This document shows, piece after piece, positions 46,207 to 59,832 of a stretch of DNA of 64,000 nucleotides. Numbering within the stretch: the first letter of the stretch is position 1; the number at the start of each line of letters is the position of its first letter. A program made the position numbers and the translations under genes. The DNA comes from Adineta ricciae (taxonomy: Eukaryota; Rotifera; Eurotatoria; Adinetida; Adinetidae). Below the pieces are notes generated by a model. The model made no database searches and was not told the origin of the DNA. It worked only from the letters and a program-made list of their open reading frames with translations. The stretch covers positions 434,001-498,000 of the forward strand of contig CAJNOJ010000020.1 in assembly GCA_905250025.1 (NCBI GenBank). Direction: 5' to 3'.

Positions 46207-48253
46207 TTCTTTTTCGATTAAGATCAATCCGATGAAAAATTTCAGTTTTGCTACTGTCACTTCACCCGAACGTGATTGAGATTGTTTTTCCTCTTAACAA
46301 CATCGTAGTCATTGCATACTTCATCATTATGTGTACTTATTACATGTGCACATATATTAAAATTCTTCGACGTAGAACAAAAAGAAAGAAAGCAAAACAG
46401 AAAAAAAAGTGCACGATCGTTGACAATCCATGTTGAACAACATGAGAAAACAGGTTAGATCAAGAAGGAAGACAAATTTACAAGTCACGTCACACTTGAA
46501 AATCGAATTTTCTTTTTCTCGACAACAAACTGTCAAGTAAGTGACGAAACAAATTGAAGTACATCATTTGAATCAATGATGAGCACGCACGCATTTTTTC
46601 GCATGCCACATTTCTGTATTAAAGATAGAAACATGAATTTTATTAATTAACAATCAAATAGTTAGACGAGCCATTGTTGTTACTGTTCGATATTTTGATT
46701 ACATAGCCTATTCACGTTCTCAAGTCTTCAGAGAACATCGATTCAATTGTCTTGAGTAATGAAATTTTCAATCAACAATGGTATGCAAAGCTGCATGAAT
46801 ATTTAAATGAAACAAAACGGCCATTTCTTAGATACACATTGTGAATTGCTAGTAGGATGTGCGATACCTGGATGAGAATAAAATCCACGAACGGTATCTA
46901 AGACAGACGGCGGCATATTGTTAAAAGAAGATAGAATAACAACAAGATTGTTCTCTTATTGATGACGACAATTTTCTTGGAGAAAACAGGGAGGGGGTCC
47001 AGCTCTTCTTTTGAACATCACAAGTATGTCATGATGTAGACAACGGGCTCTTAAATTAACTTTTAAACATAGACAAGAGAAACATAATGTTGCATACTGT
47101 GACGAAAGCAATCGGATAGTTTCAATATCAGCTATTGAGTAGTCATCATCAAAACCAATGGAAATCACTTGACGGAAAACAATCGATTGAATTGTTGATT
47201 TTTCAAGAATGAAAAAAAACACAGAACGAACGTTGTATTGATATGATCGAATCTGCGAAACATGATGCAATGGATATGTGTCTGTTTTGATTGAAATCTT
47301 TCACACATACACTTGTTATATCTTCTTACATTTACAGTCGAATAGATTTCAAAATTTCTTCAAGTAAACTTGATCTAATTAACGAAGAATTCGTTTCAAG
47401 CATGTCTAATCTTTGACAACATTCACTGATCTTCCTCTGATCAAGAATACACGAAACGTGTCATCGTTTGACTTTGCGACGTTTTCTCATCAAGACACTC
47501 CACCTGTTCGCAAGTTTGGCTCCATTGAAGAAAAGAGAAATAAAAAAGAGGCAATTATCATTAATATCAACGATTCACTTGTCCTTTACAGATACGATAA
47601 GACACAGCAAAAGCATATGCGATAGGAATATTTGAACATTAATCGAACTCTCTTTTGTATATGACTCTAAGGAGTCGTAAAATGATCATTTTCCATCTAA
47701 TATCTATGTCATGAATGATAATCAGTTGAAGAAGATGGCTTTTCTCTTTTTCTGATAAGCGTTTACAAAAAAAACTCATCCGACACCCTCGACTCTTTTT
47801 TATCATATATCTGTTGATTTGTTCTATTACATACACGCACATATTAATGTGTTTTGTCGATTTGGAGTATTCCTTCTATAACTCTCTCTTTCTGTGTCTT
47901 CCCTTTCAACAATAATGTTTTTTTTTCGTTGTAGTAAGACACAGAGAGGAAGAATTCCCTAGTCTCGTTGATTTCTCCAAAGATATGAAAAAAAAGAGAG
48001 CAAAAGACGCTATGGAACGGCGCCTGATTGAGTGGAACAACGATCACACATCGTCTTCACTCGTTCTCGACTTATATCATCATATATAAAAGATGATGAA
48101 ACGAACAAAAAGTCAGCCTTTGTAAGTATTATTGATGAAAAATGGGTTGGTACGAAGAAAGATGTTGATCATGATCATTTTTCTTGTCACTAATCAGGGA
48201 TTGGCTCATGATCCATCGCTTTTTCTCATTGGTTATTAGCGTGTAGCGCAAAA
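46207..48253. other. Right end of copy 1: no supported gene
   Basis: Mostly non-coding. It holds a stretch almost identical to copy 2 (about 46440-46780), a plus-strand open frame broken here by a stop but open in copy 2 (see 61540-61722), and conserved short frames at 46956-47270 (minus) and 47413-47625 (plus) without domains. A TATATAAAAG element lies at about 48083-48092. The equivalent in copy 2 is 60995-63039. Confidence 0.4.
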
Positions 48254-48254
48254 N
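48254..48254. other. Single N exactly at the junction of the two copies
   Basis: Sequence left of this N matches 63028-63039; sequence right of it matches 33470 onward. The N sits at the exact breakpoint of the duplication, which suggests a scaffolding join. Confidence 0.75.
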
Positions 48255-48513
48255 CGTTTGTGGACGTTTACGTACGAAGATACCTAAGTTTGATCCACGA
48301 AAGAGTGGAATCGATGTGCGGGAATGCCCATCGATAAGACGTTTTTCTAAGTGGAACTCTTCGTCCGACGATGCACCCGATACTGGTTGTTGTTTGCTAT
48401 GGACAACAAAGGAAACAAGCACCAAACCTAGAAAATCAAAGACTTTATTCAATACGTTAACAAACTGCGTCGAAATTACCACTGATGCATACAAGTTGCA
48501 TGAGAGAAACCAT
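48255..48513 (-). CDS. Secreted neuropeptide-like precursor, copy 2 (truncated at the N)
   Basis: Exons 48480-48513 and 48255-48427 match copy 1 with the same 52-nt intron. The signal peptide is identical and the predicted 22-residue segment between KR and RKR is unchanged, while the spacer has one visible change (QQPVSG for QQPVSA). The frame stops at the N (48254) after RKRPQ, so the C-terminal tail is missing. The truncation is a boundary of the assembled copy, not evidence of a broken gene. Confidence 0.6.
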
Positions 48514-49543
48514 TTTAATGATCGTTGAATGCGATGCTGAGATATTAATGCGAGCAAATGATAATTTGAAGTATATATATATGTGTGCTTCTATGACGTG
48601 CTTCTATCGCCTACTAAGCAAATCACTATTAGATTTAGTTTCTTCTATTTTTTCTCTTTCTTTTAATCTTCGAAATAGTGAACGACACGCAAAATGTGAA
48701 CGACAATGAGAAAGATTTGAGCAAATTATCGTATATACTGAATCTTGACTGTCGACTGAGAATTCTTTTTTCGGTCTATAATGAGGATGAGAACGTTGCG
48801 TGAATAATGAAATTGGATACGTCATGCGTAGTTTTAGGAATATTTGATCTCTACTTAAAAAGATCTGTCAATATGCTATAATGACATCGAATAAAGTGAA
48901 CGTTTAGTTTTGGAACAAAAACTTGCGCAGACATAGTAAAACATCAAAAACTCTCTCGTTTTCATGATAATTACACTGGAGTGCGTATTTTTAGACTATA
49001 TGTCCTGTAGATTTAACCTTTCTCGGAGAGATACGTATTCATATTAATGTTGGTCAACTCGATATTCGATCGTCTTCAATCATTTGAAAGATATTATAGA
49101 TTAGATAATCATTTTATCCATCAGTATACCCAAAATAGAAATGCGGAGGTGTAGATCTTCGGTTTTAGATGTCGTTCATACATCCTTTTCAATCTTTAGA
49201 AATCTATAAATAAAGGAACTATATAGAATTCTATGCACGCTAGATACTCAATATTTATAGTATTTTGTATCATTATTGTTCATCGGCGATCACATGTTGC
49301 AGAAATTTGATATGATCCAAGGGAGAATAAGCGATATACTGAATTTTATTCGTAGTAGAACAACGTATTTTCGAAAAAAGATACTTCTGCGGATGTGAGA
49401 ACATGATACTTTTATATTCTTCTATGCTGGTTGCCTCCTTTAGAACAAAAATGCCTCTTTCCCAGTTGCAATGTAATCAATCATCTAAATAGCTATCTAC
49501 TAGTAGGATTTATTAATAAAAGTTTCCGACCAATGCTAAAACT

Positions 49544-50830
49544 TTAACCATGTTGCCAAAAACGATTCCAAAAGCCTGAACGCGGAGTTATGGGATGAGC
49601 TTCGAGTTCAGTGATTTCGTCATTTGTCAAACGCCATCCAAGTGCACCAGCATTCTGTTCTGCTTGCTTACCATCTCGAGCACCACCGAGTGGAATGACG
49701 CCTGAATGATACAAGTAAAAGATTTACATAATTATGACATTTGTATTCATCGAATTCACTTATACCTTTGCATATAACATAATTCAAAGCCACTGACGAC
49801 ACACTAACATGGTGTTTATCGGCAATGCGCCGCATTGTTTCTAAGAGTGGTTCGAGTTCATCCATGTTCACATCGGAAAACATACGACCGGAGGGTACCG
49901 GATTCGATTTGGAATATTTTCCTGTTAGACGGCCCATAGCCTAGTTGAAATCTTCTTAGAGATAACCATAGACATGCGTATCGATACGTACCAGAGGAGA
50001 ATATCCAAGTACTGCAATACCTCGTTTATGACATTCAGCAATATGTCCAGATGTTTCGGGTAATCGTCGAAGAAGCGAATATTCTATTTGATTCGAAGCT
50101 AACTGAATACCATGCTTTTGTAAACAATCGTACATTTTAATCATCTCATCGGTTGAATAATTCGACACGCCGACAGTTTTTGTCAAACCAAGTTTAACTG
50201 CTTCCGCTAATGCATCAGCAAGAACTTGAATCGAACGAAGATGAATAGGACCATGAATTTGATACAGATCAACGCATTGAACCTATCATACAGTGTTCGA
50301 CCGAATTCTATGTTTAGAATACACATACTTGTAATCTCTCTAAACTGGCACGAAGCGCATTGAGAAGTGAACTTGGATATGCTAGTCTGTATGGATAAGG
50401 AAGAAATTTCGTAGCAATAACAATATCTTCCGCATTCTCAGTCGATTTATATCGAGCGATGCAACGTTCACTAAAACAAACATAGATTCGTGCTATTCGG
50501 ACTATTGTGACTTTTATTCACCTTTCTCCGTGACCATATATTTCAGCCGTATCAAAAGTGTTAATTCCCTTCGATATCGACACGTCGAAAGCTTCTTTTG
50601 CCTTCCCATTAAGTTCTTCATTCCAACTCCATACTCTTGTGTCGCCCCAGGCCCAAGTACCCAACACTATACACGACGAGTTATCGAATATGTTTTGTAA
50701 TCGTTATCCTCTTTGCCTCACCTAACGGTGAAACTAAAATACGATCTGCTAGCTTGATTTTAGTTTCCGCCGTTGGAATTACATCTGTCGGTAGACGAAC
50801 ATTATAACTCGTGGATGAACTAGACGCCAT
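49544..50830 (-). CDS. Aldo/keto reductase, plant/cyanobacterial type, copy 2
   Basis: Exons 50722-50830, 50522-50666, 50329-50470, 49992-50282, 49766-49940 and 49544-49701 have exactly the lengths of copy 1 (339 aa). The catalytic Asp, Tyr, Lys and His blocks are conserved. Differences are few and mostly conservative, for example SSSST for SSSFT near the start and NQIEYSLL for NQVEYSLL. Both copies look functional. Confidence 0.88.
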
Positions 50831-51104
50831 GGCTTATCAAGTGAATTTAACATTTACCTATTTGTTTGTGTAAGTTTAAATGGACAACTGAAAAGTCCAT
50901 TGAAACGAGTACTTTGATAGGAGGCGCTATTTTCACACTCGGATGAGAATCACATGAGGTTTCATTGGAAAAATATATTATGTACAAAGTTCAACAGTAT
51001 TGTAAGAAAATATTAGTCGATTAGAATTATCAATAATGCACAAACGAATAGCAAAAAGAAAAAATTCAGAGAGATTTCTATGTACACTATTCCATAGTCT
51101 TTGA

Positions 51105-53611
51105 TTAACACTCGAGACTATCTGACCGCGCTGTCGAGACATTCGTTTGAATTGTTTGCTCTCGACTCATTTCTGCTTTTCTATGGTGGAATCGTCGAAT
51201 CAATGGTATCAAGAATGTGACAAAGCCTGATGCACCCATGAATATACCAGCAATGATCAGTGAAGTTTTATATCCATAACGCTCAGCAATCCAACCTACA
51301 AAAGTCAAAATAACAATCACAACTTAAGCATTGCTGTCCATTATAATTTTCGACATGTTATTTAGCCTAGAACATTCTGAAATCATGCATTGTGATGCTT
51401 CATTACTTCGTATTACATATCGAACAAATATAAGTATTCGATAATATTTATTCGTTCTCTCAGTACTTTTCATCCATTACTCAATGATTTAAATTTTGTT
51501 TTTTTCGCCTTGACCCTACTTTTTTTTCTATATTTATCGCGTCTTTTTTCGTACGCAAAAGCAAATATTTGTTAGATCGATCAAAACAATGCTGATTCTT
51601 TTTTCTTACTTCCAACAACTGGTCCCGATAAGGACGATACACCTTGGCCAAGTAAAATTAGACCGTACGCTGATGTTAGTAATTCTAGACCACACATATT
51701 GGCCAGAATAATTGATGTCAATGCATAGTTAGCCGATATTGAAAGTCCAAAGAGTAATATAATCATCATCAACGTTACATATGAATGTGCAATGAATGGA
51801 ATAAGAAAACTAGCGAGTCCACAGAGCATCGCGCCGATATTGTAGAGTATCATTGCATCAATTTTCGAATAATTTGCTAAAAGCCCATAGAATAGTTGGC
51901 CGAAAAACTGTCCAAAGCCAAGGATTGTCACTAACATAGTCATCTGCTTTTTCGAATAGCCAATAACTTTTTCACCATAGTCGACTAGAATGGAAAGAAG
52001 AAGATACGTTGAATCGAATGTAGAGAAGAAGTTTTCATCGATTTGAACTGACCAGGGAAAATATAGATTAAATCATAGAATAAATAGAACAAAAATTGTG
52101 AAGCGAAAAAGATCACATAACGATAATCGTGAAATAATTGTAAACCTAACATTCGACGTAGTGTATGGCAAAAGGATAGTCCTTTGCGAAAAAGTACTTT
52201 TCGATGATGCTGGCTATGATTGGAGTTCGTATCACCGTCGGATATTGTTGTAACTGACTCTTCGAACACATATGATTGAATTAAATTCGGACAGCTTACT
52301 TGAGCGAGAGAAGATGATTTAAGTGGAACATCTCCACGGTAGAATATATCTTTTTGACTAATTGGTTGATAATAAACTTCTAGTAGTTGTTTATCTTGTT
52401 CTTCAGGAGGAAGTGAATAGAAGCGAGAGAGACGATTTGTTGAAGAACTGATTCCGGTAGTGGGCTTATCTCCAGTCGTTTGACTTCTTACTAGATTTCG
52501 AAATTTTGATAATGGTACTGTCACTTGAAAATTTTCATCAAATTCATCTTCAAGTTCCTGTATATCATCGGCCGAGTACGAATCATACAGTTCGCCATTG
52601 GGGGCTTCATAATTTGACGTTGATATACTAACTGATTGATGTGCTTGACGTGATGCACATTGTTTATCCATTTCGACAATGAAACGTTGTAATTTTTCGA
52701 TCGATGTCATACATGATGGTGGCAAACGATGATCATTGATCTTCTTTTCATAACTCGGAGTGTTCGTGTGTTCAAATGAAAATTCTACCGGACGAAAAAG
52801 TGCACCGAAACCTACAATCGTGAACAGTACACCTGATAATAACAATGTCGTCTCTCGCCAGTCGCTATAGTAATCATTGATGATATGAATAAATTGTGCA
52901 ACAACCGCATTTCCTAAGCCTGCAAAGCAATATATTGAAATTCTCACATAGGAGTATTCAAGAGGTTCCTTACCCGTTCCGCCAACAGCAATGGCCGTAG
53001 CAATAGCGCGATTCTCATCAAAGTAATGTGCAACAATAACGACAGCTGGCACATAAACAAATGACAAACCCGTTCCTATACCAACACATGTTTCAGTCAA
53101 AAACTCAAAACATTTATCACACAAATTCGTTCTTACCACAAACGAAGCCAATACCAATTAAAGCCCCGACATAGTTTCCCAGCAGTGAAGCAATAAGCAA
53201 ACCTAGTGAGCATAAAAATCCACCCAACATAGTTACACATCGACAACCCATTCGATTCACTAGCGCGCTAGATATTGGTGCTAGAAATAACGGTAGACTA
53301 ACAAATAACGAAGCAATGATGCCAACTGTATGTAATTCAATTTTGAGATCTTCCTTGATCATATGCATGAGAATACCGAACGAAAACAGAACACCATCAG
53401 CAACGAAATGTGCGCCAAATGAGCCAAAAACGACCATCCATCGCCATGATGTATACCGAATAATAGTTTCATTCGACGACGTTTCACCAGTGCCTGGTGA
53501 ATAATCTTTCCCGTAAGTTTCACCTGCTACTAATAGTGGTTCGGATACTGTCGATGCTCGTTTCGATTGTAGAGTTGACTTTCGGGCTGTTGATGGAACG
53601 TCCACAAGCAT
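51105..53611 (-). CDS. MFS transporter, monocarboxylate-transporter (SLC16)-like, copy 2
   Basis: Exons 53137-53611, 52974-53075, 52053-52919, 51610-51984 and 51105-51295 give 669 aa, one residue more than copy 1 because of an indel in the central loop (EHTNTPSYEKK against EHSHPNSEKK). The 54-nt intron 52920-52973 is in frame and stop-free here, whereas copy 1 has a stop in the same intron, so a long apparent open frame spans two exons. Membrane helices and MCT motifs are conserved. Confidence 0.82.
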
Positions 53612-54436
53612 ATTTCTAGATTTCAATGTTAACAATAGAACTTCTCTTCTTGTTGTTATTTAAAATAAATATTTTCTGTCATTTCTTTCATTGACGAGAA
53701 AATTATAGGGGCAGATATTGTTAATGGAAAAAGAAAGAAATAGAAGAAAACTATCGAATATAATTTGCTTACAAGCGTGCTTATTTTCTCCTAAATGTCG
53801 AAAGGACACACCAGTGCATCGAGCTGTCAAGTCAAATGAAAAGAAAGGAAGAAAGAATTCTATCGAGTATATAAATAATTGTTGTTTATTTAAAACAGCT
53901 CACTGGTATGTCACCTGACAAAAGACGAAAACAAAGGTAAGCAATTCGAAATCGATCAACCCTGACTTTCTTTTTTGTTTTTTACCACTTGATTCATAAA
54001 ACCTACGACGTATAATTGACAAAAACAAGTTTAACTACAATTTAGATTCCCCTAATTAATCAAAGACGATTGCGAATATCGAATTAGTGCGTTAATGGCG
54101 TACACGACGATGAAATACTCCAATAATACGATTCAGTGATTAATGTTGTTTCTTCACATTGTGAAAATCGCGTGGACTCATTGATGAACAAAATTTGCTC
54201 TTCTCTCGATTAATCGACTGGTGTTTATCATTGTGTAAGAACAAGATTTTCATAAAATTTTATTTTTCATAAGCTGACAAAAACAAAAACAATCATTTAA
54301 AGTATACTTTAGAGCAAAATAACCAAGATATAACGCGTTTGAATAGTTATCTGACAAATATATGCACAAAACACATTGAAAACAAGCCAAATTCATTTCA
54401 TATATACACCGGTGTAGAAAAATAAGCATATAGATG

Positions 54437-56018
54437 TTATCGTTGTATCAACCATGACAAATTCATTTTTTTCGACGACGAAAGACAATAAGTAACAGTA
54501 ATAAAGAAGAAGAGTATAAACCAATAAATCAGGTAACGGATGGTTTCTGCCCAATTACTGATTGTTGCTCGTACGTCCGAAAAACATTTGGGAAAACAGT
54601 ATTCGTTAGGAATAGCTATCTTCACATTCTCTTCAAAGTAGGAAAAAAATGGAAACCATAAACGCATTCGTCGGATATCTCGTTGCAGAAATATTCGATT
54701 GTTCGCAAGACTAAATCAAAGTGACAAATCGTGAATTTTCCCATTCATAATCTCCCTCTCTTCTTACGTATGATAGTAAATAAATAGCCGAGAACTTAAC
54801 ACCCAAGCTATGAGGATATCAATTGAATAGTGTTGATGACCAGCCAAGATGAAGAACATGCCAGTGAAAGCAGTGATCCAGCTGAGAAAATGAAGCAGAT
54901 GGTATGAACGTGGAGTATCTGAAGAGAAGATACCAACTTAGTCTCTGACATCCAATAGTTCACTCTCGAAGCTATTGCAGAACATTCAGATCACTCAAAC
55001 AACTGTAGATCGGGCTTAGTGCAATAGTAAAACTCGCAAAAACGGTATGATACGTACATTCGTTGATAAAATGGGCAGCTAATATGAGAGTACATGTATG
55101 TCCACTGTATAGATAATCTCCACAGGTTTTCACGCCGAACGAGGACATTCCTTGGCCGATAAAAATGAACATGGCTTTATTTAATCGTGCTGTAAAAGTC
55201 TCCAATCGCTAGAAGGAAGAGACGACGAAATTATAACGAACATTTCGATCTCTTCACATTTTCTCAAACCTTGGGTTGGCAATCTGTCACTCGAGTAGCG
55301 ACGGGTAACGATGTAAGAAGCATTGTACAACTTCGAAGAAAATAAAGAACTGAGACAATTGAAAACAATCGACGAATAATAATAATCCTACAAGGAAAAT
55401 CTCTTCTTTTAACAAACGACAAAATGTAATTCGTTTAACTCATTACCGATGTCGATGTAACACAATAACGGTGATAAGTGTCAGTATCTCTAAAACGATA
55501 AGTTTTTCTGTTACAGCAAATGCCCACGGTATCTCTTCGATATTTTCCAAGATAAGATCAGGTAACGGCGGAAATGTTTTCGGATCAGGTAAACGTTCAT
55601 CAACGACAGTAATCACAAATGATGAGAAAAATATTGTAATTAAAAGCATGAAAAAGGCTAATAAAGTTTTCTTCCTATCCGACCGAATAGAAGTTATCAA
55701 ACAGCAATTCGTTGATAGATAGTCTTCGATTTGATCATAAGATGTATCAGAATTCAGAACATTAGGTTCGAGTTGAAGCGTAGTTGAGTTTTGAAGCGTT
55801 TTGATTTGTAACCATAGGTCACTGTTTTTTGTTAAAGATAAAATATCATTTTCGCTTAAATTTATTAAATGTTTGCCATCGATTTGATTTCTATGACAGA
55901 GAATATCAATACAATCATTAAAATGATTTTGCCCCAGCCATTCTTCAACTTGATCAGTGGTCCATGTTGAAGGGTTCGATCGCCATATCGAAGGACTTGG
56001 AAGGGTAAATTTGCTCAT
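54437..56018 (-). CDS. SAMD8: SAMD8/sphingomyelin-synthase-related protein 1, copy 2
   Basis: Exons 55447-56018, 55270-55387, 55058-55208, 54768-54918 and 54437-54710 have the same lengths as copy 1 (421 aa). The SAM domain and motifs D1-D4, including both catalytic His and the Asp, are conserved. Observed changes lie mostly at the N-terminus and in loops (for example WTTDQVEEW, NLSENDIL). Confidence 0.9.
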
Positions 56019-56807
56019 TCTTATATTGGGTAGTCTTTCTAAATGAGAAAAAAAAGCACAAAGGTTTGATTGAATAAAAAATATAGGTTAGAGTAAAAAT
56101 GCCAAAAAAGACGGGCTAGGAGAGTGGATTCTTTAAAGGTCTACTTGCGTTTGGTGTTTTATGGATGAATTATTATCACGAAAGGAAATGTAATCTTTGT
56201 TCAACAAGGGAGGTGACGTCTGTTGGCTTTACGTGCTTCTATAATGTACCAGGAGAGGAGTGTAATTTTATTTTTATGCAACCTAGTGCTTCGTCATCGC
56301 ATAGTTCTTATCGAATGTAATTCATTTAATCGCAAAAATGCAAGATAACTCGTTTATGTCTACTTGTATACGAATATCAGCTCTTTAATAAAAGTAAATA
56401 TCTCTGACTCATTTCGAATTCGATTCACTTCGAATAGAAAAGTGGTATTAACAACTAGTCGACATACGTAAATTAATCTTTGTAAAGTTTCTCTTGTTCT
56501 CTTACTTCAAAAATAATATTGATCTACTATCAACATTTTTCTTTGCCTTGGCATCTGTCATTTGATATGAAAATTTGTGTGAATACCAGAGCTACTTACA
56601 TTCTCTCGTTTTTTTTCTTTCTTCTTCGTCTTCCCATTCAAAATTCAACCCATCCTTGGACAAGTTGAAGAAATGTCGCCGCCTGGCGATTATCTGAAAA
56701 TAAATTAATGTATTGTTCATGTTAGGAGGACAAAAAAATGCCGTGCTAAACAAAATGTGTAAATTTAGAAAAAGAAAACGACAACACGAAACTACTATCA
56801 CATTTAA

Positions 56808-59250
56808 TTATTGTTTTTTCCGGTGCATACACCTCTCATTATCACAATTAATTAGCGGAGTTTTATCGTTTTTGTTCTCTTCATCGTCCTCGTGGCTATA
56901 GATCAATGCCAATGGCCATGGCACACGTAAAACATTCGGCACCATACACTGAATGTTTCTCTCGAAATAAGAAAACATTGGAAACCAAATGGATAAACGG
57001 TTATCTGATATTGAATGCAGAACAGCATTGTTAGCTAATGAATGGTAATAGAGAAATAACCGACTGGTTAAGAAGAATGCAATCAAAACATCAATGGTAT
57101 AGTGTTCATGCGCAGCCAAGATCAAAATCATACCGAGGATGTTGCAAAGCCAAGAGAGAAGATGAACAACATAGAAATCGGAAGTTGTGTCTGAATGAAA
57201 AGAAAACTCGTTGTGTTTATTATAAGGAAAATATTGAATTTTACATTCGGTTATACAATGATTTAACAGTGTTAACATCACCGTATGGCCTGAAAACATG
57301 TAATCACCACAGGAACGAATACCATGGATGGATAAACCTTGAAAAAGGAAAATTTGAAGCCAACGAGTAAAAATTTCTCGAGTTGTGCCATATTGCTACA
57401 CGATTCATATAATTGAAGTAAACAAAAACAAGGGGATAACTTACTAACGGTGTACATTCAAGATGTTGACCGGGAACCTATGAGAACAAGATTGTATTAA
57501 AATCGAAGGTAAAACTTCAGATAAATAAAACAATATTTCTGTCCGATAAGTGTAAAACAGCAGAACCAGGTGTTTATGATCTACATATACATATCCACGT
57601 CGAAAATAGTTTTACGATTTAGATAAAGATACTTGATGTAGTCTAATAAATCCGTCTTACTTCCTTTCCCCGATATCACTGCAACAATCGAGTGTAATGT
57701 ATGACGAAACATTTTCAAAAGTGAATAAGTACAAACAGGCAAGTTGAACGCTTTTCTCGACACATAACGATGATTGTTTCTCGACAAAAGTCATTGTGAC
57801 CTGTGAAATCGATTCGTCATACTAGAATAAATCACCCTTTCCCACTCACTTAATCGAAGAGCAGCCTTTTTTGTAAACAAAATGAACTCCTCAATTCGAT
57901 CGATTAATGCTACACATCCACAGACAGCACTCGTCTGTTAAGTAATTCTTTCTTCTGAGTTCTTCTCTTCGAAGAACAGCTATATCCCGAACACCCACGC
58001 TCACTTATTCTTAATCTACTCATCTGTCGACATTATTTTCGCCATTCTTCGTGATGAATTGCTTTTCTTATTCTAGTCAATACGCAAGTACTCTCAGTCT
58101 ATTTCGATAATCTGACATCCTACGGTTCGAGATATACTGGAATCATGCGAAAGAACTAAATTAACGCTCGCACGACTCATATATATATATATAAAGAGAA
58201 AGTAATCTGCAATACGCTCGATTCAATTAGAAATTACGATAAGCCAGTAAGAAGATCTTACACTCAGTGATGTCACCAACATTGTAATTGATCGAAGAAA
58301 GAAGATGGTACCACCGAGAGCGAAAAATCGCCGTAATATGATACTCCTAGTGAAGGATACCGATTGAAGATTAAAGTTTGTTAATCTTACTTTCTTTCAC
58401 TCACCAATATTTATGAAAAATCAAAATCAGTAAGAATGTGATACCCATGACAACAATCAAAAACTCACTGACTGTAAATGCCCAATCTGTGAAAAGAAAA
58501 GGAGAGGCCCATCAGCTACTATTTCTTGTTTCTAAAGAAGAGAAAACCCTTACGAATCAGTGGAATATTGTCGAGAAAAAGATCAGGCAATGGCGGATAC
58601 CTTCAATAGAAGAAAAGAACGATTCGATGTAATGGAAACGCAGCAGAAGTTTTCTCGTTTTACTTTTGCACATTCGGTACTCGATTGTGTACAACTACCA
58701 TTATGAACGAGGTCCATATGCCACTAATCAATGCATAGATAAAACTCACTAGAGTTTTACGTTTCTCTCCATTCAACGTCTTGAAAATCGGCTTTGTTTT
58801 CGCGTGTATTGAACATGAATCTTCGTTTGTTCCTAGTAAATGAGAAGGTGATAATGACGAATGATTATGCTTTGTCAAGCGGTCGTCCAGTGAAGAGTAG
58901 AAATCATTTTGTTGACACTGAAGCAAACGAATGTGATACCAAAGCTTTTTAATATCACGCAAACGTTCGATGGACAACGGTGGCTGCTTTAGATCGTCCT
59001 CCTTCATCATAAGCAATGTTAACCCGTCGACGCCATTCTCTGTGCATAGCCGATGGATGAAATTCGACAGATTCAAAGATTCGAGCCAGTTCGTAACATC
59101 TGTTGTTGTCCATGAAATAACTGGCGAATGTGTTTGTTCCTAAAAATTGAACGTACGGAGAGATGATTAGATAGAACGTTTATTTACAAGATTGGATTTG
59201 GTTTCGTTGTTATGGTCTACGGAAGGGTTGCTGATAGAAGACCTGTTCAT
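56808..59250 (-). CDS. SAMD8/sphingomyelin-synthase-related protein 2, copy 2
   Basis: Exons 59188-59250, 58664-59139, 58554-58600, 58405-58486, 58262-58346, 57445-57477, 57245-57395 and 56808-57190 equal those of copy 1 in length (439 aa). All synthase motifs and the His/His/Asp triad are kept. Changes are scattered and mild, for example GVDGLTLL for GIDGLTLL in the SAM domain and [12 protein letters not shown] for [12 protein letters not shown] near the end. Confidence 0.87.
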
Positions 59251-59832
59251 AATTCAAAACTAATCATCGACAATCTGAAAGTAAACAACGTTTCCTTTTT
59301 ACGAGAGAGAAAAGCTATGAAATATTGTAGCGTTAATGCCAACAGATTCTTTTACATATGATTGTATTCGTTAGCAATGATTCGTTCGTGCCAACGAGTA
59401 ATTTTCGATAGATGTCATTTACTAACAATCGCACTTTAGTAGAGTAAACACACAGCTTGATGTTCATCAGTGAAAACAGTGAGAAAAACTGTTTTGAATA
59501 TCAAAGACTAGTAAGAACAAAGAATAATCGCTTGTTCGTCATAGATATTAAACCGTTGTTCTTTAGAAAAAGAACTGATGTCTGCATGAGTGAATATTAG
59601 CTTCGTTAAATTTCTTTAGAAAAAAAATTTTTTCTTAATAATTTCCTTCCGACGTAGTGTAAGTAGTTTATAAAAAAAGTTTATGACCCGTTCTTAACTT
59701 AAACTAACCATGAAATGACTTTCATATGCTCGTGATAGAGTGCTTCTAACGCTTTGTGTATGTAAAACGAAACATTCACAGACATCATTTATTAATTGTA
59801 AATCTTATATCAACACGGGAAAGACGATGAAG

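Larger units (their letters stand above)
33470..48253. repeat. Direct duplication, copy 1 (about 14.8 kb)
   Basis: This block recurs in the same orientation at 48255-63039, shifted by 14,785 to about 14,803 nt. Gene order, exon structure and intergenic sequence are all conserved. Divergence by eye is roughly 4-6 % over much of the left half and lower, about 1-3 %, near the right end, with small indels mainly in non-coding parts. It contains six minus-strand genes. The left end continues 64 nt into sequence absent from copy 2; the right end stops at an N. Confidence 0.95.

Noticed and set aside
48255-48513. Truncation of the precursor gene in copy 2 as a pseudogene
   Set aside because: The frame is intact up to the N; the loss is an assembly boundary.
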